Source: Lomentospora prolificans (Eukaryota; Ascomycota; Sordariomycetes; Microascales; Microascaceae). From it: 64,000 nucleotides of DNA. The DNA lies in contig JARFXM010000008.1 in NCBI GenBank assembly GCA_029532625.1, positions 744,001 through 808,000 of the forward strand. Reading direction: 5' to 3'. Of this stretch, positions 47,782 to 61,400 are shown piece after piece (positions within the stretch are counted from its first letter, which is position 1; each line of letters starts with the position of its first letter). Under the pieces are notes generated by a model, which made no database searches, was not told the DNA's origin, and worked only from the letters and a program-made list of their open reading frames with translations. The translations under genes were made by a program, and so were the position numbers.

Positions 47782-50700
47782 ATGGCCGAACAGACAACCC
47801 TGATTGCCCTCCAGACCCTGGACAGGATTTTTCTATCTATCCTTGAGGGCCGTCATGAGAATCTGGACCTCCTTCGGGAAGACGGTTCCGTCCTCGACGT
47901 CTTTGAGGAAGAGCTAAAGAAAGTGTGGAGTCGCCCTGCGAGGAGTGCCGAAAGCCGTACTGCAGTGAATAGTGGTATGTTAAGAGCACGTTACTATCCC
48001 GAACTACCCTAATACTTCCTTGTCAACAGGCAAGATCACTATAAACGGAGAGGAGTATTCTATCAATGACGAGTTCAAGCAGAGCGTCTTGAACCTAGCC
48101 GACGAGGTGGAAATAAACGAAATCGAGGCTGCCGCGATCGTTTTGGACTCGCAGGATGACCCTGGAATCCTTGGGCGGTCCCTACTCGAATGCTCTATAA
48201 TTCGCTTCCACCAGCACCGAAAGTATGTCCTCGACATCATACGCTTACTCGTCGATCTCGATCGAGAGGCAGAAACAGAAAGTGGCCCCGCATATGACTA
48301 CGCCACCCAGTACCTACGCGAAGGCATTTTTTCGGTGAAGGATTCACTACGCATCGTGCCCCGCTGCATGGCTGCCATGAAAGACGCGAGGGCCTGGATT
48401 CAAAAGCTCAACGACAAAATAACTGCAGCCGCTGTCCTGGCCGGAGGGCAGACACCACAACTTGCTGGGGAGCTTGAAACCGTCGAATTCTCCCGTGTCA
48501 GCCTCATACAGCAACACGAACTCATGGCTATCATTATGTGTAGGGCTATTGAAACGAACCTTGGACAAGAGGAGGATTTCAAGACGCTGCTTGCCGAGCT
48601 CAAGGCCACCGACAAATATGACTCTTTGCTGGGTATGCCCATATGCCACTGTCGCTCATTTACAGTCTCAGACCCAACTGCTAACAAACTATGTATAGTG
48701 CATAGGATTCCCCCGCTAGGGGCATTCATCACGCATCTAGGGTCCGTCGAATCCAGCAGCGGTCTTAACCAGGCCCGCAAGCTCAACGCCGCCGTATGCC
48801 CAAAGGAGCCTGAGCAATGGGCACTACCCTACCTACAGGCGGCCTTCCGAGTATGGTGGCTTGCCGAGTACAGCGGCTATTACATCGACGATATCGAAGA
48901 AGGCACTATTAATCCACCTATAGATCTCGATGAAGGTATGTGACCTCCCTCATCCATCCCTTATTTCCAATTATTAACTTGTGCGCTATTATACAGAGGA
49001 CCGCGAAAGGGCGAGACAATTCTTAGACTCCCTCAAGGATGGCGCTTTCGACTTTTTACTCTCCGTTGCCGCTGATGTCAAGTCTGTGGAATGGCAAGAT
49101 CCAGCGCGTATGGGCATGAGGTCCTGGTTGCAGCGCAAATCACCTCATCTATCCTCTGACTCGGTCCAGTTTTCAGAGTTTTTCCAGACAGCACTCATGT
49201 CCCGTCTCGAGGTGTTCATCGATGGCTTTATTACCAACCTACCCGATGTTCTAAGGCGTCTGCGAATCGAACAAGATGAACAAAGGCAACTGAGCCAGAC
49301 GCACGAGCATGACCTTAGCCTCGAGAGATTCCTGATCATTATCGCTTACTCTTACGAGGGAAGACCCGAAGCGGCAGCCAATTTCTGGTCTGACCCAGAT
49401 TCAAACCTGGCTGGTTTTATGCAGTGGGCTTCTCGACGAGCATCCACCCCGCTGGTGACCGCTTTCTGCGAAATGCTGCAGGCGATCTCCGAGAATGAGG
49501 AATGCGCGACATCTGCTCATGAATTCCTCATGGACGAGGGGCACCATGCTTCTGGAAAACTCAGGAAGTCTCTGTCCTTAACGTGGGCTCAAATCTTCAA
49601 GGAGCTCAACTTCTTCTCGGAAAAAATAAGGGAGAAGCCAGCACCTACCCCTCAGACAACATTCCGCCCAGGAAAGCCCAGTCCGATGGTGATCGAGACC
49701 GAGCCCGAGTCAGCAATGATGCTAGAGTGCTACTTGCGACTGATCACGAAACTAGCGACCGAAAGTGAAACTGCCCGCCTATACCTACTCCACGAGCAGA
49801 AATTCAACCTAGCCGACACACTGTTTCAACTCGCAAGCAGTCAAATTCCGCCGCGTCTTCGTGCTTGCACATTCTGGGCTTTGGGAGCTCTAATGACAAG
49901 AAAGTCAATCGAGGAATGCCATGCCATGTGGACCCACGTTGATAACTGGACAACTGGGGCATATAGTCTCCCACCGTCTGGCCACCCTACGGGGTATACA
50001 AAACTCTCTCAGTTAGGCCCTACTGTCTCTCCCGAGCGAGTTTTGGAGGAGATTAGCAACGGCTTTGAGGAGCCATACGCTTTCATCCTCCTTCTCACGT
50101 CGCTACTTACCCCTGTAGAGGGAGCTAGCCCTTTGAATGACTCTCTGCCCTTTCCCGAGAACCTAGGATCATCTTATCGAATGCCTGGAATTGACGGCTT
50201 CGTGGACTATGTACTAGGGCACGTCCTATCACGAAAGATTGACGAGCTTACAGATAAGAACCAAGCGCGGATGCTTAGGTTGCGATGTCTGGACTTTGCT
50301 CTAGTCTGTCTGGATTCATTCAACGAAGATCTCATCATTCTCGCAAATTCGACAAACCTTCCGATCGATTCCGCCATAGCGGCAACCGATCTCGCTACTT
50401 ACGTACGGCTTCATCCGTTTGCCCGCGTCATGGAATGGATGCTCACAGAGAAAGCCGTCGCCGCCGTTTTCGCCGCAATTCACCAGCCTGCGGCAGAAGT
50501 CAGCAACTCGTCCCCCGACTCCCCCTTGATTCTCGGTATACTTCAGGCAATTTCACTCGTCTCCCGAATCTTGGATCTTCAAGCCACATACCTCGACATC
50601 ATACGACCCATTATTCGAAATCAATCGACATATCAAAGACTTCCTGGCTCTACATCTCTATACTCTTCTTTCGAAGATGGGTTAGTCGGCCACCTAAACT

Positions 50701-53150
50701 TGATAGTCGATCTCGGCACTTTCTGTGGCCTTGGATTACCCGATCTCACACTGTCCTGTCTCAAGCTTCTTGAGCGAATATCTGTTTCTCCCCGGGTCAT
50801 ATCGGCTTGGTCTTCCACCGGCGGGCCCCACACTCGCCGTAACAAGGCCATCGTTGCCCTTGAGGCCGATGGCGATAACGAAGCGATTGCCCGCTCCTTC
50901 ATGGCAGACTTGGATGCCCCCCTTGAACCAGGCCGGGAGATGGATTCACCAAGCTACATGATCAAGGTCTACATTCTAGACTTTTTATACGCATGCCTGC
51001 GCGAGTCGTCCAGAAAGCCATCCATCGCGCATCTTTTACTCGGCTTCCAATGCGAGGTCGACCGCCTCTCGATTGAACCCAACAGTCCATTTTACAACGG
51101 CGCGTCGGTTTTCCACAGTTTGATCACTCTTTGGAACGGGATTGCTACTATCGACGAGCAGGGCGTGCGGCAGTGGCTTATGACCCTCAAATACAAGGCA
51201 CTACGGATTCTACAGATCCTGTGGAGCTCGCCTCTAACCGCGCCCCTAGTGATAGACGAACTAAGAAACATCGACTTCGTCTTTGCTCTCTCGCGAGAAG
51301 AGCAAACAATGTCGGCGGAGCTTCTGTGGGAAGGTGCTTCTATGTTGGCAATGGAGTTCCCGCTCACTGACGGGGCCGTCACGCTCATGGATTTCATGTC
51401 CCATCGCGCAGCTGTTTTTGACTATACCGCCATTGAGCTATGCAATGTATCGCAAGCCAACCTGCCAACCTACAAGCGGAGGATATTCGACGCGCTGCGA
51501 GGCGAGATACCCCAGAACTCCCAGGAAGTAATGCCAGCCTGCTCCGTTTTCGAGCTCTTCGACTTCATCCTACCCTTCGAATCATGGGCAATTTCTCCTC
51601 CCCCGTTAGAGTTCTACAACGGGATCGACGTTAGCGTTTGTATTGTCGAGGACGGCGATGGTAATCAGGTCTACAATGTCGAGCAAGTTAAGGAGATTTT
51701 GCTTTTGAGGAGAAGCGAGGCCAGAGATAGCGCGTCGCTCATATCCCCGCAAGATCTAGCACTTATGAACCGAGAAGAGGCTTATCTCGTTGAGTATCTT
51801 CTGTCGTCTAATAGACAGGTGCAGATGGTGTCGCAGAGCCTCAAGCTCCTAAAGGCATGGGTCAATCTCGTACTTATCATGATCGAGTCCAACGACTTGC
51901 AGGGCAGCGCGCGGACATCGTTCTACCTGCAGACCCTGCAGACTATCTTGCCTAACCTCGAATCATGCGCGTCAGAGCGCCAGCCGCTAGCGTACGAGTT
52001 GGCTAAGCTCGCCAAGGTGCTACTTTTCAAGCTCGACCTCACACCACCAGCCAGTGGTGACGGCGCTAATAGCAAGGCCGCCGAGATGAGCCATCTTGTG
52101 GGCGACAAGCTGTACCAGCTCTTCCAAACCTGTCTGCAAGCTATCGGCAAATGGGCCGATCAGAGCGAGCTTAGAACCGTCTACTACAGCATCTGCTACC
52201 GCTATTTGACCGGCATGGCCGACGAAGGCGCTGCCTTCTCCGAGCGGCAGAAGACAATGAAGACCATCCAGGTATATGGGGATAGGCTAGCGAACGTCAT
52301 TTGCGATGACGCCTACGGCGGTGAGCCCGCCTGCCAGACAGCGGCGCTTATCCTCCTCTCCGCCCTCGTCAACCTCGGCAGCCAGGAGAACGAGAGCCAT
52401 GTTGTGGATACGCTCAACAGGCTCAATTTCATCGGTGTCCTCGTGGACTCGCTGAGGAATATCATGCAGGAGAGCCAAGAGATTTTGCATTCCGGGAAAC
52501 CAGAGCAGCAGCACTATCACGACGCTAAGCTTGCGCTCCTCCTGCAGCTCTGCCAAACGAGGGAGGGAGCCAAGTACGTCTTGCACGCAAATCTCTTCCG
52601 CGCCATCGAGTCCTCGGGACTGTTCTCAGTCGACCCAGAGCTTCAAATCGGTACGGGGTCCCCCGCCAATCCTCATCTGACTTGTCCCGTCCCCACAGAC
52701 TAGCTAACCTCTAACACGAACTTGGCTAACTTCTGTATGCAGATCCGAACAATCCCCAATCCCTCACGAACCACTATGCCCTGCTCGCCAAGGTGGCCCG
52801 CATCATCGGCGCGGCCCTCGTCAGCCGCGGCTCCCACAACCTACCTCAGGGCCGCCGCTTCCTAACGGACCACCGCATGCTCGTCGCGCACACGCTCAAG
52901 CGCTCGGCGGGCATCGGGCACGTTGGCGGCGAGGACGTACTGGCGGAGAGGATCGCGGAGTTGGCGGATTCTTTTGTTGTCATGATCATTGCTACTGGTT
53001 TCCTGGAGGTACGTTGTCTTTGCCCGTCCATGTCTACTTTTCCGGCCCTTTCCGGGAAAACCAGGGATGCTAACTTGTTATCTTTTCGTCTAGTTTGAAA
53101 ACGAGGCTCTGCCTGAGCCGAAGAGGAATTCTTCGATATTATTCCATTAA
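47782..53150 (+). CDS. nup192: Nuclear pore inner-ring scaffold nucleoporin Nup192 (Nup205 family)
   Basis: Nup192 is a large alpha-solenoid of the nuclear pore inner ring that binds Nic96 and Nup53. Six exons: 47782-47974, 48030-48632, 48699-48935, 48997-52650, 52743-53008 and 53094-53150, each GT-AG and in phase, giving 1669 residues, close to thermophilic Chaetomium Nup192. Diagnostic segments are the N-terminal FEEELKKVWSRPARS, LLECSIIRFHQHRKYVLDII, FRVWWLAEYSGYYIDD and WLQRKSPHL, followed by a long helical body ending in the final exon FENEALPEPKRNSS. The last intron has a TCTAG acceptor after a GCTAAC branch site. No FG repeats are present, as expected for a scaffold nucleoporin. It is divergent from TEL1 and convergent with the SLX8-like gene. 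Confidence 0.95.
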
Positions 53151-53978
53151 AGAAGGTTTAGGATGCAAAGAGAAATAAACCCACCTAGCATGGTAGTCTA
53201 TAGGGTGTAGGCATAGATGTACTCGATGAAAGAAGAGGAGGCCATGGGCCGAGTGAAGGATAGATACTTAATGGAACATACCATGTTGAGAATGAGGAAT
53301 CAAAGTCGTGGCTCCCCGCCTTCTCAAATCAGTTCGCAGCCCGCCGTCGCAGACAAGGTTGCCTAGCGCTTCACCTTATTTTGAGTCGAAGTCGAGAGAT
53401 TCCGTATGCGTAGAGACCTTAGGTAGAGGGCGACAGATGCCTAACCGAGGTGAATGCCGAAGTCAAGAAGCCTGAGCAGTAGGTTCTACTACTCGTCAGT
53501 CTTCCCTGTCATCTCCTAACACGTAAAGCGGACATAGTCCAGGCAGATGCAACGAGAATTTCGAGAGCAACCGATAAAGCCGTACAATATACACAACACA
53601 TGGGAAATATGCCCACGGATACCTGGTATACAAGACGGAGGAACACGCAAAGAAAAAACAATGAGATGTAACGCTAGCGCCGGATGCCCCCTTCATGCAA
53701 AGATGCTCGTATCACGTAAACTCCCGTTTCCAATGCACCTCTTGCGACAAAGGAGAGTTTCTCTAAGAGTCATAAAAAAGCCAGCCCTGAACCACAACAC
53801 CAAACAAGACCCTCTAGGGTATATACGGCAGATACCTTTCCACCTGAAAGTCTTCTTATGTGCAACTCCATGAAGCGCACGGGAACCACCATAAATACAT
53901 CCACAGCCCACAAGGTACACGTACCAACAGAAGTCAAAAAAGCATAAACCAGAATCTCTTGGAAGGATCGGCTGCCGT
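53151..53978. other. Convergent 3' intergenic region
   Basis: 828 bp between the stops of NUP192 (plus) and the RING protein (minus). Frames in it are short and unremarkable. No feature recognised. Confidence 0.55.
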
Positions 53979-55633
53979 CTAGCCACCTAACCGCTTCCCC
54001 TTCCGACTTGTCGTCATGAGCTTGAGTTCCAACGGCCAGAGACCCTTGGTGTTCTGTTTGTACGAATCGCGAGGTTTGTTCTCAATCTTCTGGCGGCAGA
54101 TTGGGCACTTGTTCTTCTGATTTTCTATATTCAGAGCCGATACTAGGCAATCGCCGCAGAAGAGGTGACCTAGATAAAACGTGAGTAACTTGGGCGCGCA
54201 ATTTAAAATGGTCTCCGACGTACCACAATGTGTAACCGTGAGCGATGTCGCATGGTCCATGCAAATTGCGCACTGAAACCCGCCCAGCTTAACACGGTCC
54301 GCTTTCTTTTGCTGTCGTTGTAACAAGATCTCGGGCACTTTCGTTGGGTCTCGCAGATCGATTATATCTGAATCGTTGTCCGAGTCTGACCAGAGTAGAG
54401 TGTCCTCGTCTGGCGGGCCATGGCCAGCTCTTTGTCGTTTCGCAGAGCTTGAAGCGGAAGCGGGCCTCCTCCTTTTGGGGGTGGGCGCGGGACTTGAGCT
54501 AGGTATGGCCATGCCATTTAGGCCGGCAGCCGCGCTACTTCGCTTCCTCGAGGACATGGTGTGTGACGATTCCTCAGACCGCTGTATATCTGTTGAGTGT
54601 GCTGGAAGGCCTTCTCTCTTTGGGGGAAGGGAGAGGCCGGGGACGTGCGGATTGGTTGCCAGTCCTTGAGGCGTCGGCGTCGGTGTCGGCGTCGTAGGTG
54701 CGGCAAAATTCGCTACACTAGGCCAGGGGGAGGTTACCTGGTTGAGATTCGCTGAGGGGCTGTCCGAAAATGGAGAGAAATGGCGAACGAAGGAAGCAGC
54801 GGAAGAAGATGTTATGTTGGGTATGACAGAGCTAAAGGTGGCGTAGAAGGTTCCACCCTGGCCTGTGATTGCTTGGGAAGATGTCTCCCTCCTGGGAGTG
54901 GTGGAAATAGCACGATGGTCGGAGCCAAATCCAACGTTTCGTCGTGTGCGGCACTCAAATTGTTCGATAAAAGGTGGAAGTGGGAGACCTGCCAAACCTG
55001 ACAGGCGATAGGGAGGACTCGAGATCGGTGCTACTATCGAAGGCAGCGTGGGCGTCGAAAATGTCGTATCGACAGACGAATCACTTGGGAGGGATTGGTG
55101 GAAGAACGCCGACTCGGAGTTGAAAACGTCGGCCGATTCGAGAGATCGAGAGGAGAAAGCTGAGAGATGGTACTGGAGAAAAGGATGGCCCTGGCCTAAT
55201 CCAATACAGTTATTAAGTAATCCAAGGATACATGAATTATCTTATGAAGGATGCGAGTGTCGACGCCAAGCAGAGGTAGGTTTGAAGTGAGAAATGAGCG
55301 TTGTGGGGATGAGGTGTGGGTAAGATTAGGAGTTTGGGCGTGGGGTGCAAAATAAACAGATCATTGACACTCTCAAAGTCAACCTGCAAGGAAGCCTCAA
55401 ACCAAAAAAGCAGCAGAAACTCTCCGGCTGAAGCTGGCAGAAAGGAATCCAAAGGAAGAGATGAGAGGCAAAGTGTAAATTATTGCATAGAGGCAAGTGA
55501 AACTCGATGGGAGAGAGCAGGAGGAAAATTAGTAATCGTGGCGATTTGGCTCTGAGGTTTTACCTAGCTGGTGATAGTTGATGATTGGGCTTATGGGGAC
55601 GCGATGATGGGCTCTCTCACTGTTATTTTCCAT
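53979..55633 (-). CDS. SLX8-type RING finger protein, candidate SUMO-targeted ubiquitin ligase
   Basis: Exons 55564-55633 (inferred), 54224-55195 and 53979-54169 give 410 residues. The 54-bp intron 54170-54223 (donor GTACGT) splits the RING; joining restores FQCAICMDHATSLTVTHC, GHLFCGDCLV and CPICRQKIE, a complete C3HC4 finger near the C-terminus. Just before it lie a nuclear basic patch (KRRR) and SDSDNDSDIIDLRDPTKVP, an acidic stretch with the hydrophobic core IIDL typical of SUMO-interacting motifs. This layout matches the Slx8/RNF4 class, which ubiquitinates SUMO-conjugated proteins in genome maintenance. The N-terminal 250 residues are Ser/Pro/Thr-rich. The first exon (ATG 55633, MENNSERAHHRVPISP) rests only on phase agreement across a 368-bp intron, so the 5' end is the weak point. 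A start at the internal in-frame MSSRKRSS is the alternative. Confidence 0.83.
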
Positions 55634-58487
55634 AGTAGCTGGCACTGTGGATGTCGATTCCCTTGGGAGGCTCCCACTGATATGCCCGAGTTGGCCGCCT
55701 AATACAACAGCATATGGCATAACATTAGCATGGACTGATCGGGATTCAGCGGCTTGCAGCTGTTGCCAGTTGAGTGCAGCCGTGGACTAGTGGATTGTCG
55801 CTTGATGTTCTTTTTGCTTCCGCTTTTCCGTGTAGAGCCTGCAGTAAAAAGGGAAATTGAGGAAAAAAGCTAGGTTAAAATACGAAGATGGTGGATGGAG
55901 GTGAATTTCTGGAGGGTATCTCGAAATCGAACTCGTTCGTTCCAATGGCCTCTTCTCGGAGTCGAGGTCAAAGCGTGAGGTTTGTGGTATCGTGACTAGA
56001 GATGCATGCACACTTCGTAATTCGCAATCTGAATTCGCCGTCTTTGGCTGCGTCAGGCCCAGGAATCACTTGTAAGTGTAGGAGAAGCAAGATCGATTCA
56101 GCGCCAGATCAGTAGAAGAGTGCGATAATTCCAGCTAAAATGAGGGAAGGAGCAGAGGGCTTAATCAGAAAGTCGAATAGGACCGTAGCGTTAAAAACTC
56201 TATGAAAGGAGAGGGGAGACGTCCATTATTATACGACCTGCCCTACGAGTAGCGCCTGGCTTGGCCAGCCGACCCCTCAACCAAGACCGCCGAGATCGAG
56301 GCCGCCCGAACTTTGGGCCAGGCGGCTGGTGTGGAACATAGGCGTCCCTTCACAATATTGCCTACCCGCCTGGTGCAGGCAACCTGACCGACCAACCTGT
56401 CCTGCCTGGTACCTGAGCGGAGCGGAGGCAAGTGATATGAGCAGAGAAAAGGTAGATAGAGTCCCACCGGAACCCAAATGATTTGATGCCAGGTTGGCTC
56501 ATACCACCGGCGGTGGCGGGTGCGCATTCCGCTGGCATCAATGTTCCTTTCACTGGTGTCAGCCGCCACTCTTCCCCTTCATACCGAGATAGGCCCAGCG
56601 GTAGCCTGAGAGTGATAACAACCAGCAAGTCACTGTACTTGCTTTATTCGACTCTCCGTTGAGACTTAGGGTGTCCAGTCAATTAATACCCCAACCCAGC
56701 CAGTATTGTGTTGGATCAGGTTAGATTTCTTTCCTAATGTCTTTTCCCTTTTCTTGTCTTTAGTACTGCAAAACCTGCCTTTCTTTGGCTGCCATGAACG
56801 GACTAAGCGAACGTACAAAGCTGGCCATCCGTCGTTGCCGTGTGCTTTTCTCAGCAGGGACCATGACTGGACCTGGAACGCACTCTTTCCGGCGTTAGAG
56901 TGGTTGCAGGAGTGTCACTCTTACCCCCGGGCCCGTCTGCTCCCCTGTCTTCAACCCCATGACATTTGCTGAGCGGTCCGTAGGATTCGCCTGTCCATGA
57001 TTCATGATACCCCAGTGATGCATGCAAAGACGTACGAAGTACCGAAGAAATTTCCCTCGACAAGTGTTGTGTTGACCAAAAGGGGACTGTTGTGGCAAGA
57101 AGAGAGCTGGGGCTTCCGCAGTTGGCGATCCAACTTTCTAATTTCCTGCGCCAGGCTACCCTTCCCTCGTTTTTCCCCTCCTCCATCTCGAGAAACTAAT
57201 GTGGGACGACTAGTTGTATTCAGCCTAGATCCTATCTTTACCTCATCGCACCTGGGTCGACACTCTGCAACCATCAGTGGGGTCGTTCTTATGTCTCATT
57301 ACGGCAAAAGCCGGTGATATGTGAGCTCTGTCAGGCATGGCGTTCTTTGCCAGCGAGGTCCTGGGACGAGTCAAATAGACGCGTCGCCACTCATGAGTAC
57401 TCGTCGGCATAGCTTAAACACCACCACACGATGAGGAGGTGACCCTGGGGTCTTGGAAATGATGAAGCAGGGGTAGTTCGTACAGCCCTCACTTTACTTT
57501 TTGAGAGGGTCGTTCTTCGCTCCCACTCTACCTTGGTAGATCGAGCGGGGATGGGACTTGGACAGGGACAGACATCATAGCGCAGAGCACCCCGAGCGAC
57601 ACAGACTCGGGTGATGTCCCTGTAAATTGTGGGATGATGCCAGGTACCAAATCAAGCAATGCGTGACTGAGCTTTGGATTACCGCTCGAAAAAAGTGCAA
57701 TTCAATTATGAATAGAGCATGTCTCCGGCTACACTTCGCCGAGGTATCAATCCGCAGATCAGCCCTCTATTAGCCTCGTGCTTGAGAACGGAGTGGAAAG
57801 GATACAAAATGCTGGAGTTTATTTCCATAAGACGCCAGGCTCCCTGTAGCTCGAGAGAGCAGCAGAAATGACGAAACTGCCACGGCGCTGAAGAGGGGCG
57901 ATTCTCTGCTGGGGCGGATGCTCGTGAGTTTGGACGCTGAGGATCACCAATATTAAATCTGCCGGGCTCAAGGCAGCCATGCGCGACAGCTAATGGGCCT
58001 AGGTGTCAATGGCAACTACGTATAGACCAAAGCACTTCCCTCGTTTAGCTGTATAGAATTGATTTAGGATGCAGACATACAAGAACAACCGTAACCAGAG
58101 ACGAGACAGGCTCGTCTGTCTCGCTGTCAGGGTTAATAGAGCCAGTTAGGGAGAAGGCAGGAAGGCCCCGCATCTCCAGTAACTCGAAACGCTACATTTT
58201 CTACCAATGAGCTTCGATAGTATATAGGCATAATTTGATTGGCTATAAATAAATTGTGGGGCGCATGTCAAATTGCCCGTCGCGGTTCTTCGTCACGCTC
58301 CCTCGCCATGACAGACCTTGAACCTTAGCTCTGCGTGAGAGACGTCAGTCATCCACTTCACCTCAAGCGTCTCATATCACAACATGCCATCCTAGCGAGG
58401 CTCGCAAGTGGATGGAGATTTTATCCTGCTCCGTACAGGCCTGGCTTCATCCATAATCTGAGCGGTAATGTCCTACTGTAGGGAAAG
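55634..58487. other. Long intergenic region (2.9 kb)
   Basis: Promoters of the RING protein (leftward) and MIP1 (rightward), with nothing recognised between. Frames on either strand near 56.2-57.3 kb have no motifs or coding character. The block around 56230-56420 is rich in CTGG/CCAG units like the repeats near 22.2 kb. No RNA gene was identified. Confidence 0.5.
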
Positions 58488-61400
58488 ATGTTACATCCTG
58501 CCACTAGGCATGCTCGCCATCCGGCGACAGCAGCCTTCAAGGTTTCGCGAAAACTATCACACCTTCCGGTCTACACATGGCATGTTCGCTGGCGTTCAGT
58601 TGCTTCCGCCTCCGCCTCCGCCTCCACCTCTTCCCCTACCAGCTCGACAGACTCCATTCGCCCAAGTCTAGCTCGTATGTATTGCTAAGCCCGCCAATCT
58701 CCAATCTCCTTCCTTGTGCGAGGTCCTTTATCTTTGGGGCTTTATCCTAACCATCTCCGCCAGTGCCGTCACAAGCTAGATTCAGCGATATAGGCGTCCA
58801 ACATGTCAGCAGTCATATCCACCGCCAGATTTTCCCCGATGGATGCGAACCGCCCCCTCCGAAACTTGTCGAACTAGCAAGAGACCATTTGCGCCGCCAT
58901 GACCTGCTTGGAAAGAACACTGACAGTGGCGACCCCATTGCATTCAATCTTCCAGCCCTGCAGGGTCGGACTCTCGATGAACATTTCTATAAGCTTGGCG
59001 TCGACTGCGCCGAACCCTACCTGAGTCTCGCAAAGAAATTCGCCCTCTCAAGCTTCCCACCGAAGCCCCGAAAATGGGTACATCGTAGTGGTTGGACAAA
59101 ATACTTGCCGGACGGAACGTCAGAGCCAGTAGAATCCCCCGACGAGGATATGCTATGTTTCGATACTGAGGTCATGTGGAACGAAAGCCCATTTGCAGTC
59201 ATCGCAAGCGCCGCCAGTCCTACAGCCTGGTATATGTGGCTATCCCCTTGGTTGCTTGGCGAGTCACAATCACCCCGGCATCTTGTCCCCCTCGGGGACC
59301 CAGCAAAAGATAGGGTTGTCGTTGGACACAACGTTGGCTACGACCGTGCGAGAATACTGGAAGAGTACAGTCTGAAACAATCACGCAACTCATTCATCGA
59401 CACCATGTCCCTTCATGTGGCTGTGAATGGCATGTGTTCCCAGCAGCGCCCAACGTGGATGAAGCACAAGAAGAACCGGGAACTTCGCGAACGCATAGCG
59501 AGCCAAACCGAAGACCTTGCTCTCGCCGAGCTCCTCAGCAACTCGGCAATGCGCCACGAGGAAGAAGAGCTTTGGGTGGAACGAAGTTCCATAAATTCGT
59601 TGCGCGACGTTGCGAAGTTTCACCTTAATGTTACTATCGACAAGGCAATTCGCGACGACTTTGGTGGGCTTGACAGGTCTGAAGTGCTTGCGAAACTAGA
59701 CGAGCTAATGGATTACTGCGCCGCTGATGTTGCGATCACACATCGTGTCTACCAGGTTGTCTTCCCTAACTTCCTAGAAACTTGTCCCCACCCCGTCAGC
59801 TTTGCGGCCCTTCGGCATCTATCATCAGTAATCCTCCCGGTTGACAAGTCCTGGGAGCGGTATATTGCTAGCGCAGAAGCAACCTATCAAAAGCTCAACG
59901 ACGCTGTCCAGGAGCGGCTAATCGCCCTTACGGACAAGGCACTCGAAATTAAAGAGGATGCAGAGAAATGGAGCACGGATCCTTGGCTCAAGCAGCTCGA
60001 CTGGTCTGGTCAGGAAATCAAGATGGTCAAGGGTAAGAAGAAGAGTGACCCACCAAGACCCGCGGCCCGACAGAAGAAGCCGGGCATGCCCAAGTGGTAC
60101 AAAGATCTATTCACGAATAATGACGCACCTATAAGTCTTACTGTGCGTACGCGGATCGCGCCTTTGCTCCTTAGGCTAGCCTGGGACGGCCATCCGTTGG
60201 TGTGGTCAGACACGTATGGATGGACATTCCGCGTGTCGCAGAACGAGGCGAGTACCTACTTGAACAAGCAGATGGTGCAGTGCGACTTTACCGACGAGAA
60301 GATAGAGGCCCTCAGGGAAGACACAGAGGGCGTATATTTCAAGCTCCCGCACAAGGACGGCCCGACCGCGCGATGCGTGAACCCCATGGCAAAAGGCTAT
60401 CTGAGCTACTTTGAAAACGGGACCTTGTCGTCCGAATATCCCTATGCGAAGGAGGCTCTCGAGATGAATGCGTCTTGTTCCTATTGGATAAGCGCCAGAG
60501 ATAGGATCATGTCGCAGTTAGTCGTCTACCAAAGCGAGGTTGGCGAGACGACGAAACAACGAGACGAATATGGGTTTATCCTTCCTCAAATTATACCTAT
60601 GGGAACCATCACCCGGCGCGCCGTGGAAAACACGTGGTTAACAGCAAGCAATGCTAAAAAGAACAGAGTCGGCTCTGAACTGAAGGCCATGGTCAAGGCA
60701 CCGCCAGGGTACAGTTTCGTCGGTGCCGACGTTGATTCGGAAGAGTTATGGATTGCCAGCATTTGTGGGGACGCGACATTCAAATTACACGGAGGCAACG
60801 CCCTTGGTTTCATGACACTTGAGGGAAGCAAAGCCGCAGGGACAGATCTTCATTCGCGGACGGCCAGCATCCTGGGAATTTCGAGGAATGATGCCAAGGT
60901 ATTCAACTATGGCCGTATCTACGGAGCCGGTCTCAAATTCGCAGCTACGCTTCTTCGACAATTCAACCCCAACCTTTCCGAGAAAGAGACTCTGGAGATT
61001 GCCTCGAAACTCTATGCTACGACGAAGGGTACTAGGACAAACCGGAAGACGTTGTACAAGAGACCATTTTGGCGCGGTGGCACTGAGTCTTTCGTCTTTA
61101 ACGCGCTCGAAGAGTTCGCCGACCAAGAACGCCCCCGTACCCCTGTCCTCGGTGCCGGGATTACTGAGGCTCTCATGAGCAGGTTTATCAACAAAGGCGG
61201 TTACTTGACCTCTCGTATAAACTGGGCCATTCAGTCCTCCGGTCAAGACTATCTTCATCTTTTGATCGTATCCATGGACTATCTCACAAGGCGTTTCAAC
61301 ATTGACGCTCGCCTCGCCATTACCGTCCACGACGAAATCCGTTACCTCGTCAAGGACTACGACCGATACCGTGCCGCCATGGCACTACAGGTAGCTAATC

